Part shown: positions 7,250-15,020 of the stretch, piece after piece | Numbering within the stretch: position 1 is the first letter of the stretch | Layout of the letters: the number at the start of each line of letters is the position of its first letter | DNA from: JANNAV01 sp031384695 | GTDB taxonomy: Bacteria > Pseudomonadota > Alphaproteobacteria > Rhodobacterales > Rhodobacteraceae | Direction of reading: 5' to 3' | Assembly: GCA_031384695.1 (NCBI GenBank) | Contig: JANNAV010000175.1 | Coordinates: forward strand, 1 to 16,954 | Length of the DNA stretch: 16,954 nt | The notes under the pieces: generated by a model | What the model was told of the DNA's origin: nothing | The model's database searches: none | What the model saw: only the letters and a program-made list of their open reading frames with translations | Program-made: the position numbers and the translations under genes

Positions 7250-7882
7250 TCACTTGGCCGGGTCTTCGGCTTTACCACGGCTTTCAAGGATTTCGTCGAT
7301 CAATCCCCAGGATTTGGCATCGTCGGCCGACATGAAGTTGTCACGCTCCAGCGCCGCCTCGACCGCATCATAGGTATTGCCGGTGTGGCGCACGTAAATC
7401 TCGTTCAGACGCCGCTTCAGCTTTTCCGTCTCGCGGGCGTGGATCATGATATCGGTGGCCTGCCCCTGATAGCCACCCGAGGGCTGGTGCACCATCACCC
7501 GGCTGTTGGGCAGGCTGAACCGCATGCCTTTTTCCCCGGCCGTCAGCAGCAGCGAGCCCATCGACGCCGCTTGCCCGATCACCAGAGTGGAAACCTTTGG
7601 GCGGATGTATTGCATGGTATCATAGATCGACAGGCCAGATGTCACCACGCCACCCGGCGAGTTGATGTACATCGAGATTTCCTTGGCTGGATTTTCCGCC
7701 TCAAGAAACAGCAACTGCGCGCAGATCAGCGATGACATGCCGTCATGCACCGGGCCTGCCAGAAAAATGATCCGCTCTTTCAGCATCCGGCTGAAAATAT
7801 CGTAAGCCCGCTCACCCCGGCTGGTTTGTTCAACCACCATGGGGACGAGGGTGTTCATATAGTGATCTACTGGATCGCGCAT
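7250..7882 (-). CDS. clpP: ATP-dependent Clp protease proteolytic subunit ClpP
   Basis: Serine protease that forms the tetradecameric chamber of ClpXP/ClpAP. The protein has 210 residues from the ATG at 7882. The catalytic triad is visible: Ser107 in GQAASMGS, His132 in MVHQPSGG and Asp181 in ERDNFMSA. The IYINSPGG-type motif reads MYINSPGG (71-78). The start at 7882 fits relatives that begin with M(K/R)DPVD. The frame is open up to 7912, but that start would lie in the TATAAT box at 7911-7916. Upstream of clpX in the same direction, as in many bacteria. Confidence 0.97.
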   Translation of the reverse strand: MRDPVDHYMNTLVPMVVEQTSRGERAYDIFSRMLKERIIFLAGPVHDGMSSLICAQLLFLEAENPAKEISMYINSPGGVVTSGLSIYDTMQYIRPKVSTLVIGQAASMGSLLLTAGEKGMRFSLPNSRVMVHQPSGGYQGQATDIMIHARETEKLKRRLNEIYVRHTGNTYDAVEAALERDNFMSADDAKSWGLIDEILESRGKAEDPAK

Positions 7883-7910
7883 GGAGACCTGCCTGTTGCC
7901 TGATGAAAGC

Positions 7911-7916
7911 ATTATA
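7911..7916 (-). promoter_or_regulatory. clpP: Probable -10 box of the clpP promoter
   Basis: A perfect TATAAT on the minus strand, about 28 bases upstream of the clpP ATG, predicting a leader of roughly 20 bases. No good TTGACA lies 16-18 bases further upstream and no obvious heat-shock CTTG element is seen, so recognition may depend on another factor. Confidence 0.45.
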
Positions 7917-7977
7917 GCTGTATACTTGCCAGAGTCTTAGTATCGCGCGCCACCAGCCGCAAGGGCAGGGAATAATT

Positions 7978-8595
7978 TCAGCCGTCGCGGCCGAACAACC
8001 GGCGGGCCAGCAGAACCCTTGCAAATGCCGTGCAAAAGCACAGGGCCGCGAAGGTGAGGGCGAGGGGCACGAAGGCCTGGGGCCAGATGCACAGGGCAAT
8101 GAAAAGCCCGATGGTTTCGGTGCCTTCCAGCAAACCGGCGCTGAAATACAGCGATTTTTCGCCTTGGGCGGTGGTTGTCAGGCCGCGCTTTTCCGCCAGA
8201 ATTGCGAAGCCCAGAAAGGTTGCGCCATTCACATAAAAGCTGGTCAGCAACACCGCCCCCGCCACGCCGTTCGCCAACGGATCGCGCAGCACAAACGCCA
8301 GCGGGATCATGCCATAAAACAGAAAATCGCAAGCGATATCAATAAAGCCGCCGAAATCGGTCTTGCGGGTTGCCCGCGCCACGGCGCCGTCAAGGCCATC
8401 CGCCAGCCTGCTGGCCAAAAGCGGTATCACCGCAAGGGCCGGGGCCGCGCCGATGGCAAGCATCAACGCCGCCACCAGCCCGAACCCGAGGCCCGCAAGC
8501 GTCACCGCATTGGCACCCACCCCGCGCGCGGCAAGCCATTGGCCACAGCGATTGACCACCGGATCGATTACCTTGCGCATCTTTGCGTCCAGCAT
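7978..8595 (-). CDS. CDP-alcohol phosphatidyltransferase family membrane protein (YnjF-like)
   Basis: A 205-residue integral membrane enzyme that transfers a phosphatidyl or similar group from a CDP-alcohol to an acceptor alcohol. The family metal/substrate motif is complete: D66-G67-L68-D69-G70-x2-A73-R74, then G82, D86 and D90 (in DFGGFIDIACD). Around it are about six hydrophobic segments. The ATG at 8595 is chosen because GGGAGG lies 6 bases upstream; the frame is open to 8643. It is divergent from a ynjBCD-type ABC transporter. In E. coli the ynjBCDEF region also contains a phosphatidyltransferase-like gene, ynjF, so the association looks conserved. Exact lipid or alcohol substrate unknown. 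Confidence 0.88.
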   Translation of the reverse strand: MLDAKMRKVIDPVVNRCGQWLAARGVGANAVTLAGLGFGLVAALMLAIGAAPALAVIPLLASRLADGLDGAVARATRKTDFGGFIDIACDFLFYGMIPLAFVLRDPLANGVAGAVLLTSFYVNGATFLGFAILAEKRGLTTTAQGEKSLYFSAGLLEGTETIGLFIALCIWPQAFVPLALTFAALCFCTAFARVLLARRLFGRDG

Positions 8596-8768
8596 GTTGG
8601 CCTCCCGCCCCCCATCACTGCCCTGTCCGCGGGCTTGCTTCAAGCCGCAGTTGCCGAAGGCTGGTCACTTTGATGTGCAGGCGGCAGGGTTTCGGTTCAC
8701 AATCCGCTGATTGGCCGGTATCGGTAGAGGCGGGCTGCGCAATATCCGTGGAAAATCAGGACATGATC

Positions 8769-9980
8769 ATGAACCGACGTTGTTTTGGCCAGTTGACCAC
8801 CGGGGTTGCCTTCGCTGCCGTGTTCGGCAGCAAGGTTTGGGCCGAGGACTGGCAGGCAACGCTGGATGCGGCCAAAGGCCAGACCGTTTATTGGCATGCC
8901 TGGGGCGGCGATACCAAGATCAATGATTTCATCGCCTATGTCGGGGCCGAGGCCGAAGCCCGCTATGGCGTGAAGATCGAACAGGTAAAGCTTGCATCCA
9001 CCGCCGATGCGGTGGCGCGGGTGGTGGCGGAAAAGGCGGCGGGCCAGACAGCGGGCGGGGCGGTTGATCTGATCTGGATCAATGGCGAGAATTTTGCCGC
9101 GATGAAACAAGCGGGCCTGCTGTTCGGGCCGTTTGCCGAGGCGTTGCCGAACTGGCGGCTGGTGGACAAGGCCGGCAAACCGGCGGTGATCTCCGATTTC
9201 ACCATTGCCACCGAGGGCTTCGAATCGCCCTGGGCGATGGCGCAACTGGTGTTCGAATATGATCAGGCGACCGTTCCGGTGCCGCCCGTAACGCTCGCCG
9301 GGCTGCAAGCCTGGATCATCGCCAATCCGGGCCGCTTTACCTATCCGCAACCGCCCGATTATCTGGGCGTCACCTTTCTGAAACAGGTGCTCTACGGGGT
9401 GATGCAAGAGCCCGAAGCCCTGCAACAACCGCTTGACGAGGCCACATACGAGGCGGCGGTGGCCCCGCTTTGGGCCTTTCTGGACGCCGTTCACCCGTCT
9501 TTGTGGCGCGCGGGTCAGGCGTTTCCGGCGAATGAGCCCGCTCTGGGCCAGCTTCTGGCGGACGCCGAGATCGGGATATCGCTGTCGTTCAACCCCGGCC
9601 GTGCCAGCGCCGAGATCGCGGCGGGCAATCTGCAAGCCACGGTGCGCAGCTTTGTTCTGGAAGGTGGCACGATAGGCAATGCGTCTTTCGTGGCCATCCC
9701 GTTCAATGCGGCGCACCGGGCGGGGGCGATGGTGGTGGCAGACCTGCTGCTGGATCCCGCCATTCAGGCCCGCGCCCAAGACCCAGCGGTGCTTGGCTTT
9801 CTGACCGTTCTCGATCAGGCAGCGCTTGATCCCGTGGCCAAAGCCCGGTTCGATGGCCTTGATCTTGGCGTGGCCACCCTTGCCCCCGCCGCCCTCGGCC
9901 GCAGCCTGCTGGAGCCGCATGCAAGCTGGACGGCGCGCATCGCGGCGGATTGGGTCGGCCGTTACGGCGTGGCGCAATGA
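8769..9980 (+). CDS. ynjB: YnjB-like ABC transporter substrate-binding protein
   Basis: A 403-residue periplasmic binding protein of the YnjB family (type 2 PBP fold, resembling iron, sulfate, thiamine or polyamine binders). Its substrate is not established. The ATG at 8769 is chosen because AGGA lies 7 bases upstream; the ATG at 8763 would be one base from it. The N-terminus NRRCFGQL followed by a moderately hydrophobic stretch and KVWA|ED (cleavage after about 25) looks like a twin-arginine signal. The mature part shows VYWHAWGGDTKINDFIAYV, VDLIWINGENFAAMK, a SPWAMAQLVFEYD stretch and ISLSFNPGRAS, all familiar from YnjB. First gene of a three-gene operon: its TGA overlaps the permease ATG (ATGA, 9977-9980). 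Confidence 0.9.
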   Translation: MNRRCFGQLTTGVAFAAVFGSKVWAEDWQATLDAAKGQTVYWHAWGGDTKINDFIAYVGAEAEARYGVKIEQVKLASTADAVARVVAEKAAGQTAGGAVDLIWINGENFAAMKQAGLLFGPFAEALPNWRLVDKAGKPAVISDFTIATEGFESPWAMAQLVFEYDQATVPVPPVTLAGLQAWIIANPGRFTYPQPPDYLGVTFLKQVLYGVMQEPEALQQPLDEATYEAAVAPLWAFLDAVHPSLWRAGQAFPANEPALGQLLADAEIGISLSFNPGRASAEIAAGNLQATVRSFVLEGGTIGNASFVAIPFNAAHRAGAMVVADLLLDPAIQARAQDPAVLGFLTVLDQAALDPVAKARFDGLDLGVATLAPAALGRSLLEPHASWTARIAADWVGRYGVAQ

Positions 9981-11713
9981 AGCACGGGCAGGGGGGCCTC
10001 GGGGGGGCCTCGCTGCTGCGTCAGGTGCCCCGCGTAACCCTGCTGTTGCTGTTTGTGCCGGTGCTGGCGGGGCTGCTGGGCACTTTGGCCCCGGCCTTTG
10101 GCACCGGTGAGGCCGATTGGTGGGCCGCCTTCGACAGCCTTGCGGCATGGCCGGGGCTGCGCCGCGCGATTGCGCTGTCGCTGGTAAGCGGGCTGGTGGC
10201 GACTGTGCTGTCGCTGGCCATCACGCTTTTGCTGGTGGCAAGCCTTGCCGATACCGCGATGTTCGCAGCCCTCCGGCGCCTGTTGTCGCCGTTGCTGGCG
10301 ATCCCGCACGCGGCGGCGGCGCTGGGGCTTGCGTTTCTGATCGCGCCCTCCGGCTGGATCGTGCGGGCGCTGTCGCCTTGGGCCACGGGCTGGACCGCGC
10401 CGCCCGATGTGCTGATCCTCAACGATCCCTGGGGGGCAAGCCTGACCCTTGGCCTGATCACCAAGGAGGTGCCGTTCTTGCTGTTGATGACGCTGGCCAG
10501 CCTGCCGCAAACCGATGCAGCGCGGCGCATGGCGATTGCGACGTCACTGGGCTACGGGCAGGTTGTGGGCTTTGTTCTGTGCGTTCTGCCGCCGCTTTAC
10601 CGGCAGTTGCGGCTGCCGGTTTACGCAGTGCTGGCCTATGCGATGACGGCGGTTGAAATGGCGATGATCCTGGGGCCGACGTTGCCGCCCACGCTGGCGG
10701 TGCAGATCACCCATTGGATGACCGACCCCAGCCTTGCCCATCGTGGTACGGCGGCGGCGGCGGCGCTGGTGCAACTGGTGCTTGTGGTGGCGGCTTTGCT
10801 GAGCTGGCATCTGGCCGAGCGTTTCGCCCGGGCGGCGGTGCTGCGGGCGGCAGGTTCGGGCCGCCGCTGGGCAAGGGCGGACCCGCCGCTGCGGCTGTTT
10901 GCGGTGGCGGTGGGATTTGTGGTGGCGGGTTTGCTGATCACCGGGTTGATCGGGCTTGCGGTCTGGTCTTTCGCGGGGCTATGGCAGTTTCCGGCGGCTT
11001 TGCCTGCAAGCCTCAATCTGACCACATGGATGAAATCGGGGCCGGATCTTGCGCGCACCGCCGGGGTGACGGCGGCCATCGCGCTGCTGGCAACCGGGGC
11101 GGCTGCGGGGTTGGTTCTGGCCTGCCTTGAGGCCGAGCACCGCTTTGGCCTGACCGCCGATCAGCGCGCGCTTTGGCTGCTGTACCTGCCACTGATCGTG
11201 CCGCAGATTGCGTTTTTGCCGGGTTTGCAGCGGCTGACGCTGGCTTTGGGTGCCGAGAACGGCGTTCCGGCGGTGGCGGCGGTGCATCTGGTGTTCGTGC
11301 TGCCTTATGTTTTCCTGTCACTCGGGCCTGCGTTCCGCGCCTGGGACGGCCATTTTGCCGTGGCCGGTGCGGCTTTGGGTGCCACGCCCGCAAAGGTTTT
11401 CTGGCGTCTGCGCTTGCCGATGCTGCTTGGCCCGGTGCTCACGGTGGTGGCGGTGGGGGTATCGGTATCGGTGGCGCAATACCTGCCCAGCCTGCTGATC
11501 GGCGGCGGGCGGGTGGAGACGTTGACAACCGAAGCGGTTGCGCTGTCATCTGGCGGCAATCGCCGGATCATCGGGGCTTACGGATTGATGCAGATGCTTT
11601 TACCCAGTCTGGGCTTTGCGGTGGCGCTGGTGGTGCCAAGGCTGGTGTTCCGCCATAGGGCAGGGATGCGTGCCGATTTGCGTGCCGGTTCGTCTGGCAG
11701 GACCGCGCGGTGA
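9977..11713 (+). CDS. ynjC: YnjC-like double-length ABC transporter permease
   Basis: A 578-residue inner-membrane protein with two fused binding-protein-dependent permease domains, about 12 transmembrane segments in all, as in YnjC and ThiP/SfuB-type permeases. Two EAA-like loops that dock the ATPase are visible, one in each half: ATSLGYGQVVGFVLCVLPPL at about 180-200 and GAALGATPAKVFWRLRLPML at about 465-485. A single polypeptide can therefore form the whole channel. The start at 9977 overlaps the ynjB stop; the end overlaps the start of the ATPase gene (GTGA, 11710-11713), so the three proteins are translationally coupled. Confidence 0.9.
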   Translation: MKHGQGGLGGASLLRQVPRVTLLLLFVPVLAGLLGTLAPAFGTGEADWWAAFDSLAAWPGLRRAIALSLVSGLVATVLSLAITLLLVASLADTAMFAALRRLLSPLLAIPHAAAALGLAFLIAPSGWIVRALSPWATGWTAPPDVLILNDPWGASLTLGLITKEVPFLLLMTLASLPQTDAARRMAIATSLGYGQVVGFVLCVLPPLYRQLRLPVYAVLAYAMTAVEMAMILGPTLPPTLAVQITHWMTDPSLAHRGTAAAAALVQLVLVVAALLSWHLAERFARAAVLRAAGSGRRWARADPPLRLFAVAVGFVVAGLLITGLIGLAVWSFAGLWQFPAALPASLNLTTWMKSGPDLARTAGVTAAIALLATGAAAGLVLACLEAEHRFGLTADQRALWLLYLPLIVPQIAFLPGLQRLTLALGAENGVPAVAAVHLVFVLPYVFLSLGPAFRAWDGHFAVAGAALGATPAKVFWRLRLPMLLGPVLTVVAVGVSVSVAQYLPSLLIGGGRVETLTTEAVALSSGGNRRIIGAYGLMQMLLPSLGFAVALVVPRLVFRHRAGMRADLRAGSSGRTAR

Positions 11714-12369
11714 CGGCGGGGCTGACGCTTGACAGGCTGGTGGTGCGGCTGGGGGCGCGGGTGATTGCGCAGATGTCTGTCGAAGTGGCGCCGTCAGCGG
11801 TGCTGACGGTGATGGGGCCATCGGGTTCGGGGAAATCAAGCCTGCTCGCCGCGATCATCGGTGCGGCACCGCGTGCGTTCACCGTATCGGGGCGGGTGCT
11901 GCTGGGGGCACGCGATGTGAGCGACGCCGCACCCCATGCCCGGCGGATCGGTATCCTGTTTCAGGACGATGTGTTGTTTCCGCATCTTTCGGTCGGCCAG
12001 AATCTGGGGTTCGGCCTGCCGCCGGGCCAATCGCGCGCGCAGCGCCAGACCGCCATCGACACCGCGCTGGAGCGTGCGGGCATGGCCGGATTTGCCGGGC
12101 GTGATCCCGCCACCCTGTCGGGTGGTCAGCGCGCGCGGGTGGCTTTGTTGCGCGCCTTGCTGTCGCGCCCGGATGCGCTGTTGCTGGACGAGCCGTTCTC
12201 GCGGCTGGACGCCGAATTGCGCGCGCAGTTCCGCGCTTTCGTGTTTTCCCAGACGCGCGCGCACGGTTTGCCGGTTATTCTGGTCACGCATGATCCCGAT
12301 GACGCGCGGGCGGCGGCAGGCAGGATCATGGACCCGATGGGGCGCGAACTTGCCTTGCCGGGCGGTTAA
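11710..12369 (+). CDS. ynjD: YnjD-like ABC transporter ATP-binding protein
   Basis: A 219-residue ATPase that drives the YnjBCD-type importer. All nucleotide-binding motifs are intact: Walker A GPSGSGKS (36-43), Q-loop Gln85 in ILFQDD, signature LSGGQ (136-140), Walker B ALLLDE (156-161), D-loop SRLD, and switch His194 in VTHDPDD. It starts with GTG inside the permease stop (GTGA). Length fits the short YnjD group, with no C-terminal regulatory domain. Last gene of the operon; a convergent histidine kinase gene follows after 113 bases. Confidence 0.92.
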   Translation: MTAGLTLDRLVVRLGARVIAQMSVEVAPSAVLTVMGPSGSGKSSLLAAIIGAAPRAFTVSGRVLLGARDVSDAAPHARRIGILFQDDVLFPHLSVGQNLGFGLPPGQSRAQRQTAIDTALERAGMAGFAGRDPATLSGGQRARVALLRALLSRPDALLLDEPFSRLDAELRAQFRAFVFSQTRAHGLPVILVTHDPDDARAAAGRIMDPMGRELALPGG

Positions 12370-12398
12370 GGCGGGGCGCCGTTTGCGCAAAGGGTGCG

Positions 12399-12426
12399 GC
12401 CCAATCTGATCGGTTGGGCAGATCAG
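12399..12426. terminator. Two overlapping hairpins in the convergent ynjD / histidine kinase gap
   Basis: GCCCAA (12399-12404) pairs with TTGGGC (12414-12419); an overlapping pair CTGATC (12406-12411) and GATCAG (12421-12426) cannot form at the same time. They lie in the 113-base gap between convergent genes and may end transcription from either side, although no T-run follows. A palindrome TTTGCGCAAA (12382-12391) lies just before. Confidence 0.35.
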
Positions 12427-12482
12427 GCAAGGCACAGAACGGGCCGGGGGCGGTTCCAATCAGGTTTGTCCTGCGGCGTCCC

Positions 12483-13805
12483 TCAGCGGGCAATCACGAA
12501 GTCCACCCGCAGGCCGCCCAGTGCCTCGCTTTGGGAAAGCCGTAACGCGCCGCCATGGCTGTGCGCCACGTCGCGGGCAATCGACAGCCCAAGTCCAACG
12601 CCGCCGCCCCGGTTGGGGTCGCGCGCCTCGTCAAGCCGCTTGAACGGGATCATCGCCTCGTCGCGCTGTTTCTCGGGGATACCGGGGCCATCATCCTCGA
12701 TCACGATCCGCAGGTTCCTGTCGGTGATGCCGATGCTGACCACAACCCGGCTGCCAAACCGCACCCCGTTGCCGATCAGATTTTCCAGCGCCCGCTGCAC
12801 CGATTGCGGCCGCAGCCGCACCTCGCCATGGCCTTCCACCGCCCCCAGCGCCACCGGCTGGCCTGCCCGGCTGGCGTTCTCGACCGCGCGGCGCACCAGT
12901 TGCACCGGATCGGTCAGTTCCGGCTCTTCCATCGCATCGCCGCGCGCGAAAGCCAGAAACTCTTCCACCAGCCGCTCCATCTGCGCCACATCCTGCAGCA
13001 TCGCCCGCTGCTCGTCGTCTTCCGGCAAAAAGGCAAGGCCCAGCTTCAGCCGGGTCAGCGGCGTGCGCAGATCATGGCTTACCCCCGACAAAAGCAGCGT
13101 CCGCTGTTCGATCTGGCGCTCGATCCGCGCCCGCATATCCAGAAACGCATTGCCCGCCGCCCGCACTTCGGTGGCGCCGCGCGGCCGGTAAACCATGGTG
13201 CGGCCTTTGCCGAACGCCTCGGCGGCCTGGGCCAGACGGGTGATCGGGGTCAGTTGGTTGCGCAGGAAAACATAGGCAATCAGGGTCATCAACACCGAGG
13301 CAAGCGCCATCACCACCAGCAACTGATGCGGATTGGACGCCGAAACCCTGCGGCGGCTCAGCGAAACCTCAACCGGGCCGTAGGGCGTCCTGAAGAAAAG
13401 ATGCGCCTCGCCCCGCACCGCCAGCAGATCAACCGAAACCAGCGCAGCCAACCCGTTGCGCAGCGTGAGGATAACCGTGCGGCCCGACCAATCCAGCACC
13501 GCGCGCTGATCCTGCGGCGGAATTTGCGCGTCCGCCGGGATCACAACCTTGAAATCCAGCGCTTTGGCCATCGCCGCCGCCCGCAGTTGGGCTTGGGCAA
13601 TATCGGGGGCGGTGCCGATCTGCTGCAACAGGCTGCGCAACTCGATGCTGACGCCCTCGGTCATCTGCCGGGTGACGCCTTCGAAATGCCGCTGAATGAA
13701 GTTCAGCGACACGATCAGCTGGATCATGATGATCGGCATGATCAGGATAAGGGCCGCCCGGCCAAACAGGCTGCGAGGAAGAAGGTGCTTGAGACGACGG
13801 CGCAT
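12483..13805 (-). CDS. EnvZ-like sensor histidine kinase
   Basis: A 440-residue inner-membrane sensor kinase. A first membrane segment (about 16-36) and a second (about 162-181) enclose a periplasmic sensor domain of about 125 residues. A HAMP linker follows (about 182-232). The dimerisation/phosphoacceptor domain has SHDLRTPLTRLK with phospho-His244. The ATPase domain has the N-box ENLIGNGVRFG (341-351), G1 DDGPGIP (371-377) and G2 GGVGLGLS (401-408). Architecture and H-box resemble EnvZ, but the signal is unknown. No response-regulator gene lies beside it in this window: upstream is a divergent MBL-fold gene after 44 bases, downstream the convergent ynjD. The start at 13805 has no clear ribosome site. 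Confidence 0.9.
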   Translation of the reverse strand: MRRRLKHLLPRSLFGRAALILIMPIIMIQLIVSLNFIQRHFEGVTRQMTEGVSIELRSLLQQIGTAPDIAQAQLRAAAMAKALDFKVVIPADAQIPPQDQRAVLDWSGRTVILTLRNGLAALVSVDLLAVRGEAHLFFRTPYGPVEVSLSRRRVSASNPHQLLVVMALASVLMTLIAYVFLRNQLTPITRLAQAAEAFGKGRTMVYRPRGATEVRAAGNAFLDMRARIERQIEQRTLLLSGVSHDLRTPLTRLKLGLAFLPEDDEQRAMLQDVAQMERLVEEFLAFARGDAMEEPELTDPVQLVRRAVENASRAGQPVALGAVEGHGEVRLRPQSVQRALENLIGNGVRFGSRVVVSIGITDRNLRIVIEDDGPGIPEKQRDEAMIPFKRLDEARDPNRGGGVGLGLSIARDVAHSHGGALRLSQSEALGGLRVDFVIAR

Positions 13806-13849
13806 GCGGTGAAGAGTAAACTCTGCCCTGACGCAAGGAAAGCAAAACT

Positions 13850-14743
13850 ATGAGCATTGATGCCGACACGCTGCACCAGCCTGCCCCCGGCATCCGGCGG
13901 CTGCGCGCGCCCAACCCTTCGCCGATGACGGGAAGCGGCACCAACACCTACCTGATCGACACCGTAGCCGGTGTTGTGGTGCTGGACCCGGGGCCGGATC
14001 TGGCGGCGCATTCTGAGGCGATCCTTGCCTGCCTTGCCGGGGCACCGGTTGCGGCCATTCTGGTCAGCCATGCGCATCTGGATCACGCGGCACTTGCGGG
14101 GCGGTTCTCGGCCCGCACCGGGGCTGCGGTGATGGCCTTTGGTGGTGCCGGGGATGGGCGCAGCCAGATCATGCGCGGGTTGGCCGCCTCAGGCCTGATG
14201 GCGGGCGGCGAAGGCGTGGATGCCGCGTTTGTGCCGGACCGCTGCCTGTCGGAAGGTGAAGTGCTGCGCTTTGGCGATGTGCAGATCGACGTGCTGCATT
14301 GCCCGGGCCATATGGGCGGGCATCTCTGCTTTGCCATCGGCGAGGTGCTGTTTTCCGGCGATCATGTTATGGGTTGGGCGTCAAGCCTGATCTCGCCCCC
14401 CGATGGCGATATGGCCGATTACATGGCATCGCTTCGGCGGCTGGCGCGCGGCCAATGGCAGCAGTTTCTGCCGGGGCACGGCGCTGCAGTTGAGCAGCCC
14501 GCTGCACGGCTTGCCGACCTGATCCGGCACCGCCTGATGCGCGAAGCGGCCGTTCTTGCGGCTGTCGGCGCAGGGCATGGTACGGCGCGCGACATCGCGG
14601 CGCTGGTTCATCAGGGCACCCCGCCAGCACTTCACGCCGCCGCCGCACGCAACGTTCTGGCGCATCTTGTTGACTTGCATAGCAGAAACAAGATCTCGAC
14701 CAGCGGCACCCCCGGGTTTGAAAGCCGTTTCACGCCAACCTAA
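13850..14743 (+). CDS. MBL-fold metallo-hydrolase (LACTB2-like)
   Basis: A 297-residue protein of the metallo-beta-lactamase fold. Metal ligands are visible: HAHLDH (His74, His76, Asp78, His79), His154 in CPGHMGGH, Asp171 in FSGDHVMG and His210 in LPGHG. A winged-helix-like C-terminal part (about 225-280, RLMREAAVLAAV, TARDIAALVH) resembles the LACTB2 group. Members include hydrolases of thioesters and nucleases, so the substrate cannot be called. The ATG at 13850 has AAGGAAAG upstream. It is divergent from the histidine kinase gene and may share its promoter region. A weak 6-bp stem-loop (14746-14769) follows the stop. Confidence 0.9.
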   Translation: MSIDADTLHQPAPGIRRLRAPNPSPMTGSGTNTYLIDTVAGVVVLDPGPDLAAHSEAILACLAGAPVAAILVSHAHLDHAALAGRFSARTGAAVMAFGGAGDGRSQIMRGLAASGLMAGGEGVDAAFVPDRCLSEGEVLRFGDVQIDVLHCPGHMGGHLCFAIGEVLFSGDHVMGWASSLISPPDGDMADYMASLRRLARGQWQQFLPGHGAAVEQPAARLADLIRHRLMREAAVLAAVGAGHGTARDIAALVHQGTPPALHAAAARNVLAHLVDLHSRNKISTSGTPGFESRFTPT

Positions 14744-14772
14744 CCGCCGTGTCGTTTTATTGCCACGGCCCC

Positions 14773-14801
14773 TTTACGGCCATAGGCGGGCTTGCTATAG
14801 A
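14773..14801 (+). promoter_or_regulatory. Probable promoter of tRNA-Asn
   Basis: TTTACG (14773-14778), a 17-base spacer and TATAGA (14796-14801) match the -35/-10 layout, each at 4 of 6 positions. The -10 ends 11 bases before the tRNA, which gives a short leader. Confidence 0.45.
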
Positions 14802-14812
14802 CCCCTTCGTGT

Positions 14813-14887
14813 TCCGGCGTAGCTCAGCGGTAGAGCAGTTGACTGTTAATCAATTGGTCGTAGGTTCGATCCCTACCGCCGGAGCCA
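14813..14887 (+). tRNA. tRNA-Asn (anticodon GTT), CCA encoded
   Basis: A complete cloverleaf of 75 bases. The acceptor stem is TCCGGCG with CGCCGGA, the D-arm has GCTC/GAGC, the anticodon stem-loop is GTTGA-CTGTTAA-TCAAT with anticodon GTT, the T-arm is GTAGG-TTCGATC-CCTAC, the discriminator is G, and CCA is encoded. No T-rich terminator is seen directly after it. Downstream the sequence changes to accessory-looking DNA, and tRNA genes are common integration sites for mobile elements. No copy of the tRNA 3' end was found to the right within the window. Confidence 0.97.
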
Positions 14888-15020
14888 ATAAAAACAAGCA
14901 CTTAGGCGATGTCGCCGCATAGTGCGAGCTACTTAAGCACAGTATAAACACTGTTTTCGAGTTCGGCGCTGTACTTGAAGGTACATGAGTCGTACATTCT
15001 CAACCTGTTGAAAACGCAAG

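Noticed and set aside
8644..8768. A thiamine (TPP) riboswitch before the ynjB-type operon, because the permease resembles ThiP
   Set aside because: The conserved CTGAGA and the matching second half of the TPP aptamer are not seen in the leader.
8697..10148. A 483-codon minus-strand open frame across ynjB
   Set aside because: It is the antisense shadow of a well-supported binding-protein gene, with the same low-complexity Arg/His/Gly composition.
12555..13853. A 432-codon plus-strand open frame opposite the histidine kinase
   Set aside because: All kinase motifs are on the minus strand. The plus-strand product is an Arg/His/Gln-rich shadow.
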